DNA of 64,000 bases, from positions 67,640,001 through 67,704,000 of the forward strand of contig CM060733.1 of assembly GCA_030704615.1 (NCBI GenBank), written 5' to 3'. Below, piece after piece: positions 54,401-64,000 of this stretch; positions within the stretch are counted from its first letter, which is position 1, and every line of letters starts with the position of its first letter. The stretch is from Takakia lepidozioides (lineage: Eukaryota; Streptophyta; Takakiopsida; Takakiales; Takakiaceae). The notes beneath the pieces were generated by a model, which did not search any database, was not told where the DNA came from, and saw nothing but the letters and a program-made list of their open reading frames with translations. The position numbers and the translations under genes were made by a program.

Positions 54401-54993
54401 ACGTATTGAACCCGTTGCACAGGAAGGGACTCCCAATCAACAAAACGCAGCTCGCTCTTGCACCCAGGCACACCTGCGAGGGCTTTCAATTTTGGAATGA
54501 CACTCGTTATCTCTTGCAATTCGTCATCATCCAATGACGGAGTCTGCACTGGCGGAGGAATCTCAGAAACATCCTCCGAGGATGAGTCTGAAAGAGTCAC
54601 GAAGGTAGTGGATGTGCTCACCTCTTGTTTCACAGGAACTGTGCCCTTCTGTTGCACGACCGATGCTGCAGTGCCAGGGGTAACGACCGATCCTGCTGAT
54701 TGTCTTCTCTCTTTTCCAAGGACACGGTATGTGCCTGGAAGGACTCTCCATTTCCTTCCACACTTGCCAACCAATGGTTTCTCCAAGTGCCCAGAATCCA
54801 AATTCCCATCCTCGTCATACACCTCTTTTTGAACAAGGAGAGAACCCAACTCCAGCGGGAACACTGTAACCAGCTCATCCTCATGAACAACTGCAAACCC
54901 ATCGTCGTCTGCAGTGGCAGTCAGTGGAAGAGTACCTGCATTGGAATGGAATCGAGCAAGTGTATCTCGCTCCCTCGACATGTTTTCCCTCAC
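51421..54993 (-). pseudogene. MULE-type transposase with C-terminal SWIM zinc finger, decayed
   Basis: Order on the minus strand: acidic N-terminus (54993-54260, KWRVLPGTYRVLGKERR, SDSSSEDVSEIPPP, PLPLDWLGFYRAW). After a frameshift near 54285 comes a Cys cluster (CVGHCKCQNISCPRL, FVCRFC; 54319-53669). After another near 53685 comes the catalytic part (53690-52960, KCWLMFDHCKRVKGWTTMAC, then GFMADSAQANFNAVRRVFG, HWTQSLARH), where FDH and MADS give the first two acidic residues. A putative intron follows (donor ACG|GTAAGC at 52961, acceptor CTCCTGCAG ending at 52832), then LAETVHNAWMQQSTK, a Ser/Pro-rich linker, and a SWIM finger (CTCPDF...WVPCKHQYYIYLV, about 51640-51500). Mutator-like transposases and related plant proteins combine this core with SWIM. 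At least three frame disruptions make it a relic. Confidence 0.75.
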
Positions 54994-55800
54994 TGAACGA
55001 AAGTTGCGGAATCCTCGAACTGATAGCCCGCAATTACCGAAAGGGGAATTAAGACAAGCAAACCGAGGTCAACAAGGGTAGCTCCAATCCAAAGGTTGCA
55101 AGTGATGCATGCAAAGGATGTAGGGATGAGATGCACCTTCACTTCGGAAACAGCAATGCCAAGAGGCACTAACCAAAAAAACTGTTTTGAAATACTACAA
55201 GAAGCCGTGCTGTTTATGGATGAAAACAAACACTGAAAACGACATGAAACCAACCATTATGAAAAGACGGCAACAACCCTGGAGAGCAGTAAACAGGAAG
55301 ACCACAAATGTCATGAGGTTGTGTTGTGCCAGAAGAGCACAACACAAACACTGACACTGCAGAAGATACCTCGCACGAATGCGTGGCAGACATGGTCGTA
55401 TCCGACAGAACCCTTTATGCCGAATGACCCCATGGCGACGGTAACGGTAAAATGCAAACCACAGGGTAGGCAGTACAACACACGTGGATGCATATGTGAA
55501 GCATAACAATTATTGCGGATCTGCAAGAACTGCTCGAAAATGAACTAGCATTAGATTTCTACGGCACATCCGAATTTGAAAGAAAGCAAGAAGGCCGCGG
55601 TGTATTGGCAGGCGGCGCAGTACATCTGACATATATCGCTAGTGCATGCAACGGATGTACTTTTTTTCTAGCGCTTTATTGCTTGGATAATACGGAGACG
55701 ACGGAATGGATGAATTCCGTTCGCACACAATAACAACACCCGCATCCAAATATGGTTGACAACGTCCAATTTCGATTTTGGTTACATGCCATAGCAGCAC
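54994..55800. other. Upstream flank of the MULE relic
   Basis: No gene supported; short frames only. Confidence 0.35.
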
Positions 55801-56280
55801 TTGTTACAAACGTCAAACTGGAGAGCTCTAGAGGCATTCGTGGGGAGCCCTTGTTTCCAGCGGAGGAGGAAGAGAAGGAAGTCACTATACTTCACGAGCT
55901 CTAGAAACAGGAATAGAGCCAGAGATAGAATGAGGATGGAAAGAGTGGACGAAGAGGAAAAGGAGGTAGAAGAGGGAGTAGAGGAAAGTGTGGCGATGGA
56001 GGAGCAGGAATCAGCAGAAGAACAGCAGCCCGCCATAGTTCCAAGAACAGATGAAGAGGACACCGCATCTGAGGGAGAGACAGACGAGATGGAAGAGGAT
56101 GTTGAAGGTGGCCTCACGAGGAGTCTGCCTGCGGGAAAGAGGAAGGGGGAGAGGCTCACGTACACGCTCGGCGCAGAGAGCAGCCCGAAGCGAAAACGGT
56201 CCCCGGCAATTGGGGAGTCTTCTGGAGCAGCCAAGAAAAAGGTGAAATCTTTAAGACCCACATTTGTGTTTCGTTGCTGA
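55801..56280 (+). CDS. Charged nuclear-protein-like ORF, unrecognised
   Basis: 160-codon frame. It has a basic start (QRRRKRRKSLYF), a Glu-rich middle (DEEEKEVEEGVEESVAMEEQ), then KRKGERL, SPKRKRSP and AKKKVKS, which look like nuclear localisation signals, ending RPTFVFRC and a stop just before the P2 satellite. The composition suggests a disordered chromatin- or transposase-associated protein or an exon of one. The start is uncertain because the frame is open upstream. No homologue recognised. Confidence 0.35.
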   Translation: MLQTSNWRALEAFVGSPCFQRRRKRRKSLYFTSSRNRNRARDRMRMERVDEEEKEVEEGVEESVAMEEQESAEEQQPAIVPRTDEEDTASEGETDEMEEDVEGGLTRSLPAGKRKGERLTYTLGAESSPKRKRSPAIGESSGAAKKKVKSLRPTFVFRC

Positions 56281-56335
56281 TATGAATATAGCCCACACAG
56301 GACATCTGCACCAAGCTGAAAGCACCGCAAACTGG

Positions 56336-58081
56336 AAGCCCAAATAGTGTGCGGCAACGCGCACTGTTTGGGCCTACCAATTTCGTTGATTGTTCAGGTG
56401 CGAAACGCCCAAACTTGGGCACTACAGCAGGTTCAATACAACCCAAATTGCAAGCTCAATCAGAGACAATTGAGCTGAACATTTCACTTTTGTTTCCGTC
56501 TCGATATCGGTTTTCCAGGATATGTATGTCAGGACGACAGAACCCTTCAGTGGCAGCTCAAACAGTGTGCGTTGGCGCACACTGTTTGAGCTGAACATGT
56601 AAGTGTTTTTTCTGATTGAAATTCGGACTTCCAGGACAGGTTTATGATGATGAAATAACCATTCAGTGGCAGCTCAAACAGTGTGCGCCAACGCACACTG
56701 TTTGAGCTGAACATGTCACTGTTTTTTTGGTGTTAAATTCGGACTTCCAAGGCAGGTTTATGATGATGAAATAACCATTCAGTGGCAGCTCAAACAGTGT
56801 GCGCCAACGCACACTGTTTGAGCTGTGCATGTCACTGCTTTTTTGGTGTTAAATTCGGACTTCCAGGGCAGGTTTATGATGATGAAATAACCATTCAGTG
56901 GCAGCTCAAACAGTGTGCGTTGGCGCACACTGTTTGAGCTGTACATGTGACTGCTTTTTTGGTGTTAAATTCGGACTTCCAGGGCAGGTTTATGATGATG
57001 AAATAACCATTCAGTGGCAGCTCAAACAGTGTGCGCCAACGCACACTGTTTGAGCTGTACATGTCACTGCTTTTTTGGTGTTAAATTCGGACTTCCAGGG
57101 CACGTTTATGATGATGAAATAACCATTCAGTGGCAGCTCAAACAGTGTACGTTGGCGCACACTGTTTGAGGTGAACATGTAAGTGTTTTTTCCGATTGAA
57201 ATTCGGCATTTAGGGCACGTTTCTGAGGATGAAATAACCATTCAGTGGCAACTCAAACAGTGTGCGCCAACGCACACTGTTTGAGCTGTACATGTCACTG
57301 GTTTTTTGGTGTTAAATTCGGACTTCCAGGGCAGGTTTATGATGATGAAATAACCATTCAGTGGCAGCTCAAACAGTGTGCGTTGGCGCACACTGTTTGA
57401 GCTGAACATGTAAGTGTTTTTTTCGATTGAAATTCGGCATTTAGGGCACGTTTCTGAGGATGAAATAACCATTCAGTGGCAGCTCAAACAGTGTACGCCA
57501 ATGCACACTGTTTGAGGTGAACATGTAAGTGTTTTTTTCCGATTGAAATTCGGCATTTAGGGCACGTTTCTGAGGATGAAATAACCATTCAGTGGCAGCT
57601 CAAACAGTGTGCGCCAACGCACACTGTTTGAGCTGTACATGTCACTGCTTTTTTGGTGTTAAATTCGGACTTCTAGGGCAGGTTTATGATGATGAAATAA
57701 CCATTCAGTGGCAGCTCAAACAGTGTGCGTTGGCGCACACTGTTTGAGCTGAACATGTAAGTGTTTTTTCCGATTGAAATTCGGCATTTAGGGCACGTTT
57801 CTGAGGATGAAATAACCATTCAGTGGCAGCTCAAACAGTGTGCGCCAACGCACACTGTTTGAGGTGAACATGTAAGTGTTTTTTTCCGATTGAAATTCGA
57901 CATTTAGGGCACGTTTCTGAGGATGAAATAACCATTCAGTGGCAGCTCAAACAGTGTGCGCCAACGCACACTGTTTGAGGTGAACATGTTAGTGTTTTTT
58001 CCATTTGAAATTCGGCATTTAGGGCACGTTTCTGAGGATGAAATAACCATTCAGTGGCAGATCAAACAGTGTGCGCCAACG
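56336..58081. repeat. P2 satellite: 116-bp tandem units built on a 40-bp palindrome
   Basis: Fourteen units start at 56554, 56670, 56786, 56902, 57018, 57134, 57249, 57365, 57480, 57596, 57712, 57827, 57943 and 58058 (spacing 115-116 bp), preceded by two diverged forms at 56338 and 56452. Each palindrome has 18-bp arms CAGCTCAAACAGTGTGCG and their complement around a 4-nt spacer. The spacer is TTGG in units 1, 4, 6, 8 and 11 and CCAA in the other nine. Two kinds of inter-palindrome sequence alternate irregularly: ATGTAAGTG...GGCATTTAGGGCACG and ATGTCACTG...GGACTTCCAGGGCAGG; all share GATGAAATAACCATTCAGTG. Non-coding. Confidence 0.97.
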
Positions 58082-58987
58082 TGTTAGAGGACTGTTGGGG
58101 ACTTAGACACTTATACGGGATCTGTAGGGTACCCTTAATTTTTGCACAGACTGAGACCAACATGAGCCTTAGGGGTGACAGCAGCGCACTGTAGAGGGGG
58201 GTTACACAGCCCGTCACAGTCGTCACAGCAGACACAGCCGACACAGCCAACACAGCCCGTCACAGTCGTCACAGCCGACACAGCCCGGTCACAGCCACAC
58301 AGCCAGTCACAGCCCGTCACAGTTTCACACAGCCAGTCACAGCTTGACACAGCTGTCACGATCATAGGACGAAAGAAGAGTAGGACAGGGAACGACTGTG
58401 GGGAACAACACCTGCGAAGGGAACATGTTAGTTCACAGACGACGGTTAGTGAGGGAAACGGTTAGAACCACGGATAGGAAGATAAAGAGGAAGAAACGGG
58501 GAATTTCGGGGGACATCATTGGAGGAGGACTTCTTGGTCATGCAGGAGGAGGGGGATGGGGCAGAGATGAAGAACGGAAGTGAAGATAGAGAGATGATGA
58601 GTAGATGCTTGTTATATGCAAGGCTGTAATGATATTGTAGAGCAGATTAGAGACACAATGGCTTCGGCCTGATACCTGATAAATCATAATCGGATACTTT
58701 TACGATACAATCACACTGTGTAGAGAGATCTGAGTGAAGCTGTGGAATGAATGGATGAGTTGATGGAATCCAATAGATTGATAAAGCAAACTGATACTTA
58801 ATTATCAATGGTAAGGTAGCTAACATGAATGCCAAAAGGGAAACAAATAGGAAACACCCCCATGATACACTAGTAGGTCATGACTGATTGTTCTGCGCGG
58901 GCTGAGTACTTAGAGATTTCCAACTCTTCTATCTTGGAGTTTCCGCCTCGAATAGCGAAGGGATGGGTGAGTAAAAGCCGCGCGACA
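58082..58987 (+). mobile_element. 5' LTR of Ty3/gypsy element II
   Basis: It begins TGTTAGAGGACTGTTGGGGA exactly where the P2 satellite is broken off in its palindrome centre, and ends GCCGCGACA followed by a PBS-like site. The inferred length is 906 bp; the 3' LTR is outside the window, so the ends rest on TG...CA and the PBS. A related LTR start lies at 36560. Confidence 0.7.
58205..58350 (+). repeat. CACAGCC minisatellite inside the LTR
   Basis: Repeats of GTCACAGC and GACACAGCC (9-10-bp units, some longer) for about 145 bp, in the presumed U3 region of the LTR. Confidence 0.85.
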
Positions 58988-59009
58988 TTTGGCGACCATA
59001 CTGGGGACC
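58988..59009 (+). promoter_or_regulatory. Primer-binding-site-like sequence
   Basis: TTTGGCGACCATACTGGGGA directly after the LTR resembles the TGGCGAC...GGGGA PBS of Tat/Athila-type plant gypsy elements. The exact tRNA would need checking against tRNA 3' ends. Confidence 0.6.
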
Positions 59010-59096
59010 TGAGTCATGAACAACCAGATGTGACAGGCATCTGGTGGGATCATGGTGGTTGGACCATTAAAGAATTTGAAGTGAATCAAATTCCCT

Positions 59097-59576
59097 GTGG
59101 AAACGAAGGAAGAAAGATTGTCCAAACAATTCTTTCAAAGGTTCTTGGAATTGCCAGACGGTTGTAAAGAAAATATTCTTAAGCGAGTGCATGATGCTGA
59201 TCCGGAATGGGGTCTGGAGAAAGGAGTGATAAAGATTTATCAGGTAGCCTGTAGAGGAAGAGCACGTTGGTTACCAACATTGGTTTATGTGATAGCATTG
59301 CTATCCATTAAGCGAGTAGAGTTTGAAGGCTGGGAAGAAAGAAAGGTGAATGTTTATACTCATATGCATGAAGAGCTTGTACTGGTAAAGAATTGGATTC
59401 CAAAGGATATTTTGTGGATCAAACTCACACCAAGAACAGCTTTTCAGACTTGTTTGCCATATGGTTATATGGTAACGGAGACTTCAAGTATAGCCAAGGG
59501 TGCATTGAAGCTTGAAAGAAACCCAGGCATATACGAGAGATATTACAGAAGAGAGTTTTGGTTATTGCCACATTAA
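59097..59576 (+). CDS. Extra ORF between PBS and gag of element II
   Basis: 159 codons open before gag: KQFFQRFLELPDGCKENILK, VACRGRARWLPTLVYVIALL, VEFEGWEERKVNVYTHMHEE, YGYMVTETSSIAKGAL. It has no gag, protease or RT motif. Tat-lineage Ogre elements carry an additional ORF at this position, which makes this a candidate equivalent, but I see no sequence motif proving it. It overlaps a shorter frame (58880-59167) that begins in the LTR; the two could be joined by a frameshift into one longer ORF. Part of the element II transcription unit. Confidence 0.5.
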   Translation: METKEERLSKQFFQRFLELPDGCKENILKRVHDADPEWGLEKGVIKIYQVACRGRARWLPTLVYVIALLSIKRVEFEGWEERKVNVYTHMHEELVLVKNWIPKDILWIKLTPRTAFQTCLPYGYMVTETSSIAKGALKLERNPGIYERYYRREFWLLPH

Positions 59577-59597
59577 AAGAAATGAAAGACATGGGAC

Positions 59598-61545
59598 ATG
59601 AGTGATGAAAGAGAAGCTAGACGACAGAGATATTCAGCAAAAAGAGAAAGCTATCTGAAAGCTAATTATCCATATCTTTGGGAGAGAGGAATAGACATAG
59701 GGGAATCATCTGGACCTCTCACACCATTAAGATCAAAGAGTACATCACCTATACCGGAAGAACTAGAGTTGGATGCCACTCCTTCTGTTTCTTTGCAAGA
59801 AAGATTAAGGGAATTGGTACAGGAAGAAGATCAATCACGAGGTGAAAGATCTGAGGTACATCCTTGGATAAAAGATTTGACAGAAATCTTTGATAAGAGT
59901 TGGCATGGAACACCAAAAGCAGGAACTCCAGTTTCTGAAGCAGAAGGTGAAGAAGGAGAAGAGGATGTGGCAGAGCCAACGGAGAGTTCAGACTCTCCAA
60001 CACCATTACAGTTGAGTTACATGAGTGAAGAAGAAACCCAAGGGCAGAACTTGGAGGATGAAAACAGAGAGAAGAAATTGGAAGAGGAAGAATATGAAGA
60101 AGTAGACCCAACAGCTGAGGTTGAGACTACAACCAGGACATCCCAACCCGTTGGACCTGGATCAAGTGGAGCACTTGGATCACAGGCCAACGAAGGTGTC
60201 GGCTCAGGGGGATCAGGCGGGCTGCCTGGATCTGGCTCTGGGGGGACAGGGAGTGTGGGAAGTAGTGCAACTGAAGCTGGGAATACTGTGAATATCGTGG
60301 GGCCAGAAGCAGGGAGTGCTCAAGGGCCACCACTTGGTGGAAGATCCACCACAAAAACAACAGGTCCAGAAGGACCAGCACCAGCAAGGGTGCCAGCACC
60401 TGTCAGTGGGCAGAAGGTAGGGCCACAGATGGCGTTACAACCAACACGGGCAAAACCACCCTTTCCAATATATTCAGGAAAAGGGGATCCCGATGTACAC
60501 ATTAGCCAATTTGAGCACATGTGTATAGTGAACAATGAGAATGGCGATGATGCCAAGATGAGACTGTTTCCTTGTTCACTTATCAAGAAAGCAAGTGAAT
60601 GGTATGCAAGATTCCCTGATAATCATTTCCTAACCTGGAATGGCTTGAATACAGCATTTCGAAATAGGTTCAGGACAAGTAAAACTGAGGATGAAGTGTA
60701 TGGAAGTTTACAACAGCTGAAGCAGAAGAAGCATGAAACTGTTGAAGAGTATATGGAGAAGATGGAATTGATGATGAAAAAGCTGGCTGCAGTACCAGCG
60801 CTGGTTTACAGAAGACTTGGTTTGTGAGTGGACTAAGACCAGAGTTGCAAAAGAAAGTGGATATGTTACCCCATAATACAGTGGAGGAGGCATTTGAAAC
60901 TGCAAACAGAATTGAGCAATTGGGAATGCTCAGGAGAGAGAAAAAGGAAGATGAGGACTCTGAGGATGAGTCAGATGAAGAAGAAGAGCAAGAACTAAAA
61001 AGAAAGAGTAAGAGAAAGGAGAAGTTGAAGAGGGATAACTATGAAAAAAATTGGAAGAAATCTTGAAGAAGTATGCCACAGAGGCTGCAACACATTGGAG
61101 GAAGGGTGTATGGTGTGCAAAGTGCCAGAATGAAGGCCATACCACCACAGAATGCCACATGAAGGAGAAACACTGTACTATCTGTAAAATGGATAACCAT
61201 TCTACTGAGAATTGTTACTACAACAGAAGGACAGCTGCAAGAGAACCTAGGCAAGTAAGGGTGCATCAGGTGCAGCCCCAGCCAAGAAGAAACAATGATC
61301 AGGACCACTATGGTAGGTCTGGTGGTTATAACAATGGCATGGAAGGGAGAGGTAATTCAAGAGGGAATTACCAAGGAAATTCCAGAGGCAACTATCAGGG
61401 TAATCCAAGGGGGAATTACCAGCCGGGAATCAGGATTATAGAAATAATCCAAGAACAGACCAAGGGCGAGGACCCAATGGTGAAGAGCTATGTTACTATT
61501 GTAATCAGCCAGGACATCGCAAGGCAGCCTGTTCATTCTGGATAA
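59598..61545 (+). pseudogene. Gag of element II, split over frames
   Basis: Frame 1 (59598-60827) has an acidic, Gly/Ser-rich N-terminus and then the retrotransposon gag core (PPFPIYSGKGDPDVHISQFE, LFPCSLIKKASEWYARFP, NGLNTAFRNRF, ETVEEYMEKME). Frame 2 (60824-61066) continues with LRPELQKKVDMLPHNTVEEA and a Glu/Lys-rich linker. Frame 3 (61051-61545) brings two zinc knuckles (CAKCQNEGHTTTEC, CTICKMDNHSTENC) and an Arg/Gly/Asn-rich repeat (NSRGNYQGN). A third knuckle (CYYCNQPGHRKAAC, about 61487-61528) lies in yet another frame. The gag-gag overlaps are 4 and 16 bases, which look like mutational frameshifts in an otherwise well preserved element. Confidence 0.85.
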
Positions 61546-61559
61546 GACACCAGAATGAG

Positions 61560-64000
61560 ATGAGAGCTCCTGTGAATGAGGGCCCAGTGGTGGCAGCTCA
61601 CATGGTTAGGCCATGTGTTGTACCAGAAGTAAGTACAATGATAGTAACAAGAAGTAAAGCCAAACTAATACCTCCAGTAGAAGAGGAAGAAGATGATAAT
61701 GGAAGTGGCAATGATATGCCTGAAGATGAAGAGACTTGGAAAGATGAGAAGGAACTGCACAAGGAAGTGGCAGATACTATAAGGGAAATGCAAAAGAGTA
61801 CTGATATTCCTGTGGCAGATTCCTCTGATTCGGATGGAGAAAAAGAAGGGAGTGAGGAAGAAAGGAAGAAAGAAGATGCAGACATGCAAAGTAATGAAGA
61901 GACTTTGGCTGAAGTAATATGTCAGACCAAAGCAGAAATTACCATTGGACAGCTATTAGCTGTGGCACCTTATTGTAGGCACAGGCTGTATCAAGCAATC
62001 AATCGAATTGCCCAAGAGACAGGAAACACAGACCTGAACAGCAAGGTGACCAGTTATAATGTGAAGCCGGAAGGGCGAGAAACAGTCATGGACTTTGATG
62101 ATTCTATGCCAGTAATCCAATTGAGAATTGGAAGCACAGAACTAACTGATGTACTGATAGATGGTGGTTCTGGAGTAAATATCATGACAGACCAATTAAG
62201 GAAGAAGCTTGGTCTAAGTAACATGAAACCAGCCCCATTTACAGTAACAATGGCAGATCAAAGAAGTGTACAGCCATTGGGATTAATAAGAGGAGTTAAG
62301 ATACAGATACAAAAGATGATCTTTATGATCACAGTAACTGTATTGAAAATGGATGAAGTCATGGAGGCTTACTCCTTATTATTGGGACGTCCGTGGCTGA
62401 AACAGGCCAGGGTATTCCATGACTGGAATTCTCAGTTACTAACCGTGCATAATGGGATACACGAGATACAAATTACCACAAAGAAATCTAGTAGATTACC
62501 TGCTACAAGAAGACCTCGAGGAGTCAGAGAGTATGACTGGAAAGGAGGACTGGATGAGGAGCAGGAAGCTACCCTATTTGCTGCACACCCAGAGTGGGAG
62601 CAGGTTGCAGAGATGCGGCTGGAAAGCCTAAGTTGTTTGAGAGGTATCTGCTGTGGTGTAGTGACAGCAACACCAACTGAAGAGGAAACCAGCATTTACC
62701 CATCACATTTCTATGAAGAAAGAGAAGGAGAAATAGAAATCCTAGAAGAACCAGCCACTGTGAGCTTACAGGATGAAGTGGTGACTGGTTGGACAATCAC
62801 AGCTGATGAGCAGGTGAGGGAAGTGAATGTGGGAACTAAAGAGGAACCGAGGATGGTGAAAGTAGGAGCTGATTTGGAGCCGGAATTCTTCGAAGAAGCT
62901 AAAAGCTTGTTCATCAAATACAGAGATGTATTTGCTTGGAGCTATGAGGATCTAAAAGGGATACCACCTGAAGTCTGTCAGCATAAGATTGAACTGGAAC
63001 CAGGGTCAGTACCAATCAAGCAGGCGAGGTATAGAATGAATCCCAACTACGCACAGAAGGTTGGAGAAGAGATAAAGAAGTTGGCTGAGGCTAAGTTTAT
63101 ATACCCAATAGAGTATACAACTTGGTTGTCACCCATTGTTATAGTTCCCAAGAAGAATGGCAAACTAAGAGTATGTGTGAACTATAAGAAGCTGAATGCT
63201 TGTACGAAGAAAGATCCTTTCCCTTTGCCATTCACAGAAGCAGTATTAGACACTGTGGCAGGCCATGAGATGTACTCATTCATGGATGGCTTCAGTGGTT
63301 ATAATCAAGTGCAAGTGGCAGAAGAAGACCAAGGGAAAACAGCTTTCATCACAGACTGGGGGGCTTATGCATACAAAGTCATGCCCTTTGGACTTTGTAA
63401 TGCACCAGCGACCTTTCAGAGAGTGATAAGTGAATCTTTTCATGAGTATCTGGATGATTTCATGCAGGTATTCTTGGATGATTTCAGTGTGTACAGCTCT
63501 AAGAATGAGCACTTGCATAAATTGGAGTTATGTTTGGCCAGATGCAGGATGAGAGGTCTGGGCCTGAATCCAGAGAAGTGTACTTTCTGTGTGAACTCAG
63601 GGGTGCTTCTGGGACACATTGTGTGTAAGAAGGGACTCCTTGTGGATCCCAGAAAGACAGAGTCCATTAAAGCCTCTCCACCACCAGTGAATGTTAAAAG
63701 TCTACGGAGATTCCTTGGGCAAACCAGTTATTACAGGAGATTTGTCAAAAGGTATGCACAAATAGCAGCACCATTGAGCAAACTACTGAAGAAAGATGCA
63801 GTGTTTGCCTGGACAGCTGAATGTCAACAGGCATTTGAGGAACTTACACTGTCAGTAACAACTACACCTGTGCTGATTAACCCTCACTGGCATGTAGTAT
63901 TCATGTTCACTGCGATGCATCAGGAGAAGCGTTGGGAGCGGTGTTAGCCCAGAATGTTACAGGGAATATAGATTCACCTGTGTACTATGCTAGCCGGTTG
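61560..64000 (+). CDS. Pol of element II: protease, reverse transcriptase, start of RNase H (incomplete at window end)
   Basis: Frame 61560-63947 (795 codons). An acidic linker is followed by an aspartic protease (ELTDVLIDGGSGVNIMTDQL with the DGGSG active site; LLLGRPWLKQA). RT follows with the entry motif FAWSYEDLKGIPPEVCQHKI, then WLSPIVIVPKKNGKLRVCVN, FMDGFSGYNQV, PFGLCNAPATFQR, and the catalytic strand VFLDDFSVYSS in place of YxDD; the connection has LRRFLGQTSYYRRFVKRYAQ. A frameshift near 63905 moves RNase H (HCDASGEALGAVLAQN, VYYASR) into another frame to the window edge. RT and PBS features place it in the non-chromoviral Tat/Athila side of plant Ty3/gypsy. Integrase and the 3' LTR are outside. 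Confidence 0.9.

Noticed and set aside
56349-57472. Repeated 76-codon minus-strand frames
   Set aside because: Identical peptides per unit arise from the P2 tandem repeat, with no independent coding signal.
56336-58081. Regular palindromic repeats that look like a CRISPR array
   Set aside because: The sequences between palindromes are themselves two repeated types of about 76 bp, not unique spacers; there are no cas genes and the DNA is eukaryotic.

Overview
The window looks like nuclear DNA from a streptophyte with flagellated sperm: a charophyte alga such as a stonewort, or a bryophyte, lycophyte or fern. The evidence is a full-length axonemal gene (CFAP52), a plant-like COG3 retropseudogene, plant En/Spm (CACTA) proteins and plant Ty3/gypsy elements. 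The species is inference. The genome is clearly repeat-rich. The only gene that looks intact is CFAP52 (5620-7611), a single uninterrupted 663-codon frame in an AT-rich island. Nearly everything else is mobile DNA or its debris, carrying in-frame stops and frameshifts.

Layout. 1-1974 (-): decayed member of a multicopy gene family with one GT-AG intron. 2.1-5.6 kb: small inverted-repeat element, hairpin/microsatellite cluster, AT-rich DNA. 5.6-7.6 kb: CFAP52. 8.4-16.2 kb: a lone LTR, a LINE ORF1-like relic, a SINE, an array of a 95-bp palindromic satellite (P1), and a Ty3/gypsy element (element I) that sits against the P1 array and carries a LINE in its gag. 16.2-19.4 kb: a second SINE, a LINE fragment, a minisatellite. 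19.6-23.2 kb: CACTA tnp2 transposase relic. 25.2-25.9 kb: second P1 array. 27.9-32.5 kb (-): En/Spm accessory-protein locus that also encodes a coiled coil joined in frame to an FCP1/NIF-type phosphatase domain. It is interspersed with tandem pieces of a CR1/Jockey-like LINE 3' end. 32.9-34.4 kb: two tail-to-tail copies of that LINE. 34.7-35.6 and 49.3-50.0 kb: two copies of one TIR element, the first hit by two LINE insertions. 38.4-42.2 kb: P1 palindromes, an L1-type LINE with RNase H, two copies of an unknown Trp/Cys-rich family. 44.2-46.1 kb: irregular tandem repeats hosting SINEs. 46.4-48.8 kb: COG3 retropseudogene. 50.5-55.0 kb: CACTA fragment and a MULE/SWIM transposase relic. 56.3-58.1 kb: a 116-bp satellite (P2) built on a perfect 40-bp palindrome. 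58.1-64.0 kb: 5' LTR, gag and pol of a second Ty3/gypsy element (element II), running off the window.

Most interesting: (a) both satellites are built on long palindromes, and in P2 the 4-nt spacer flips between TTGG and CCAA from unit to unit; (b) a tRNA-derived SINE and an L1-type LINE share a 3' tail with a conserved stem-loop, suggesting a SINE/LINE partnership; (c) the phosphatase-like domain in the CACTA-type locus; (d) intronless CFAP52.

Nothing was computed by alignment; family calls come from reading motifs.
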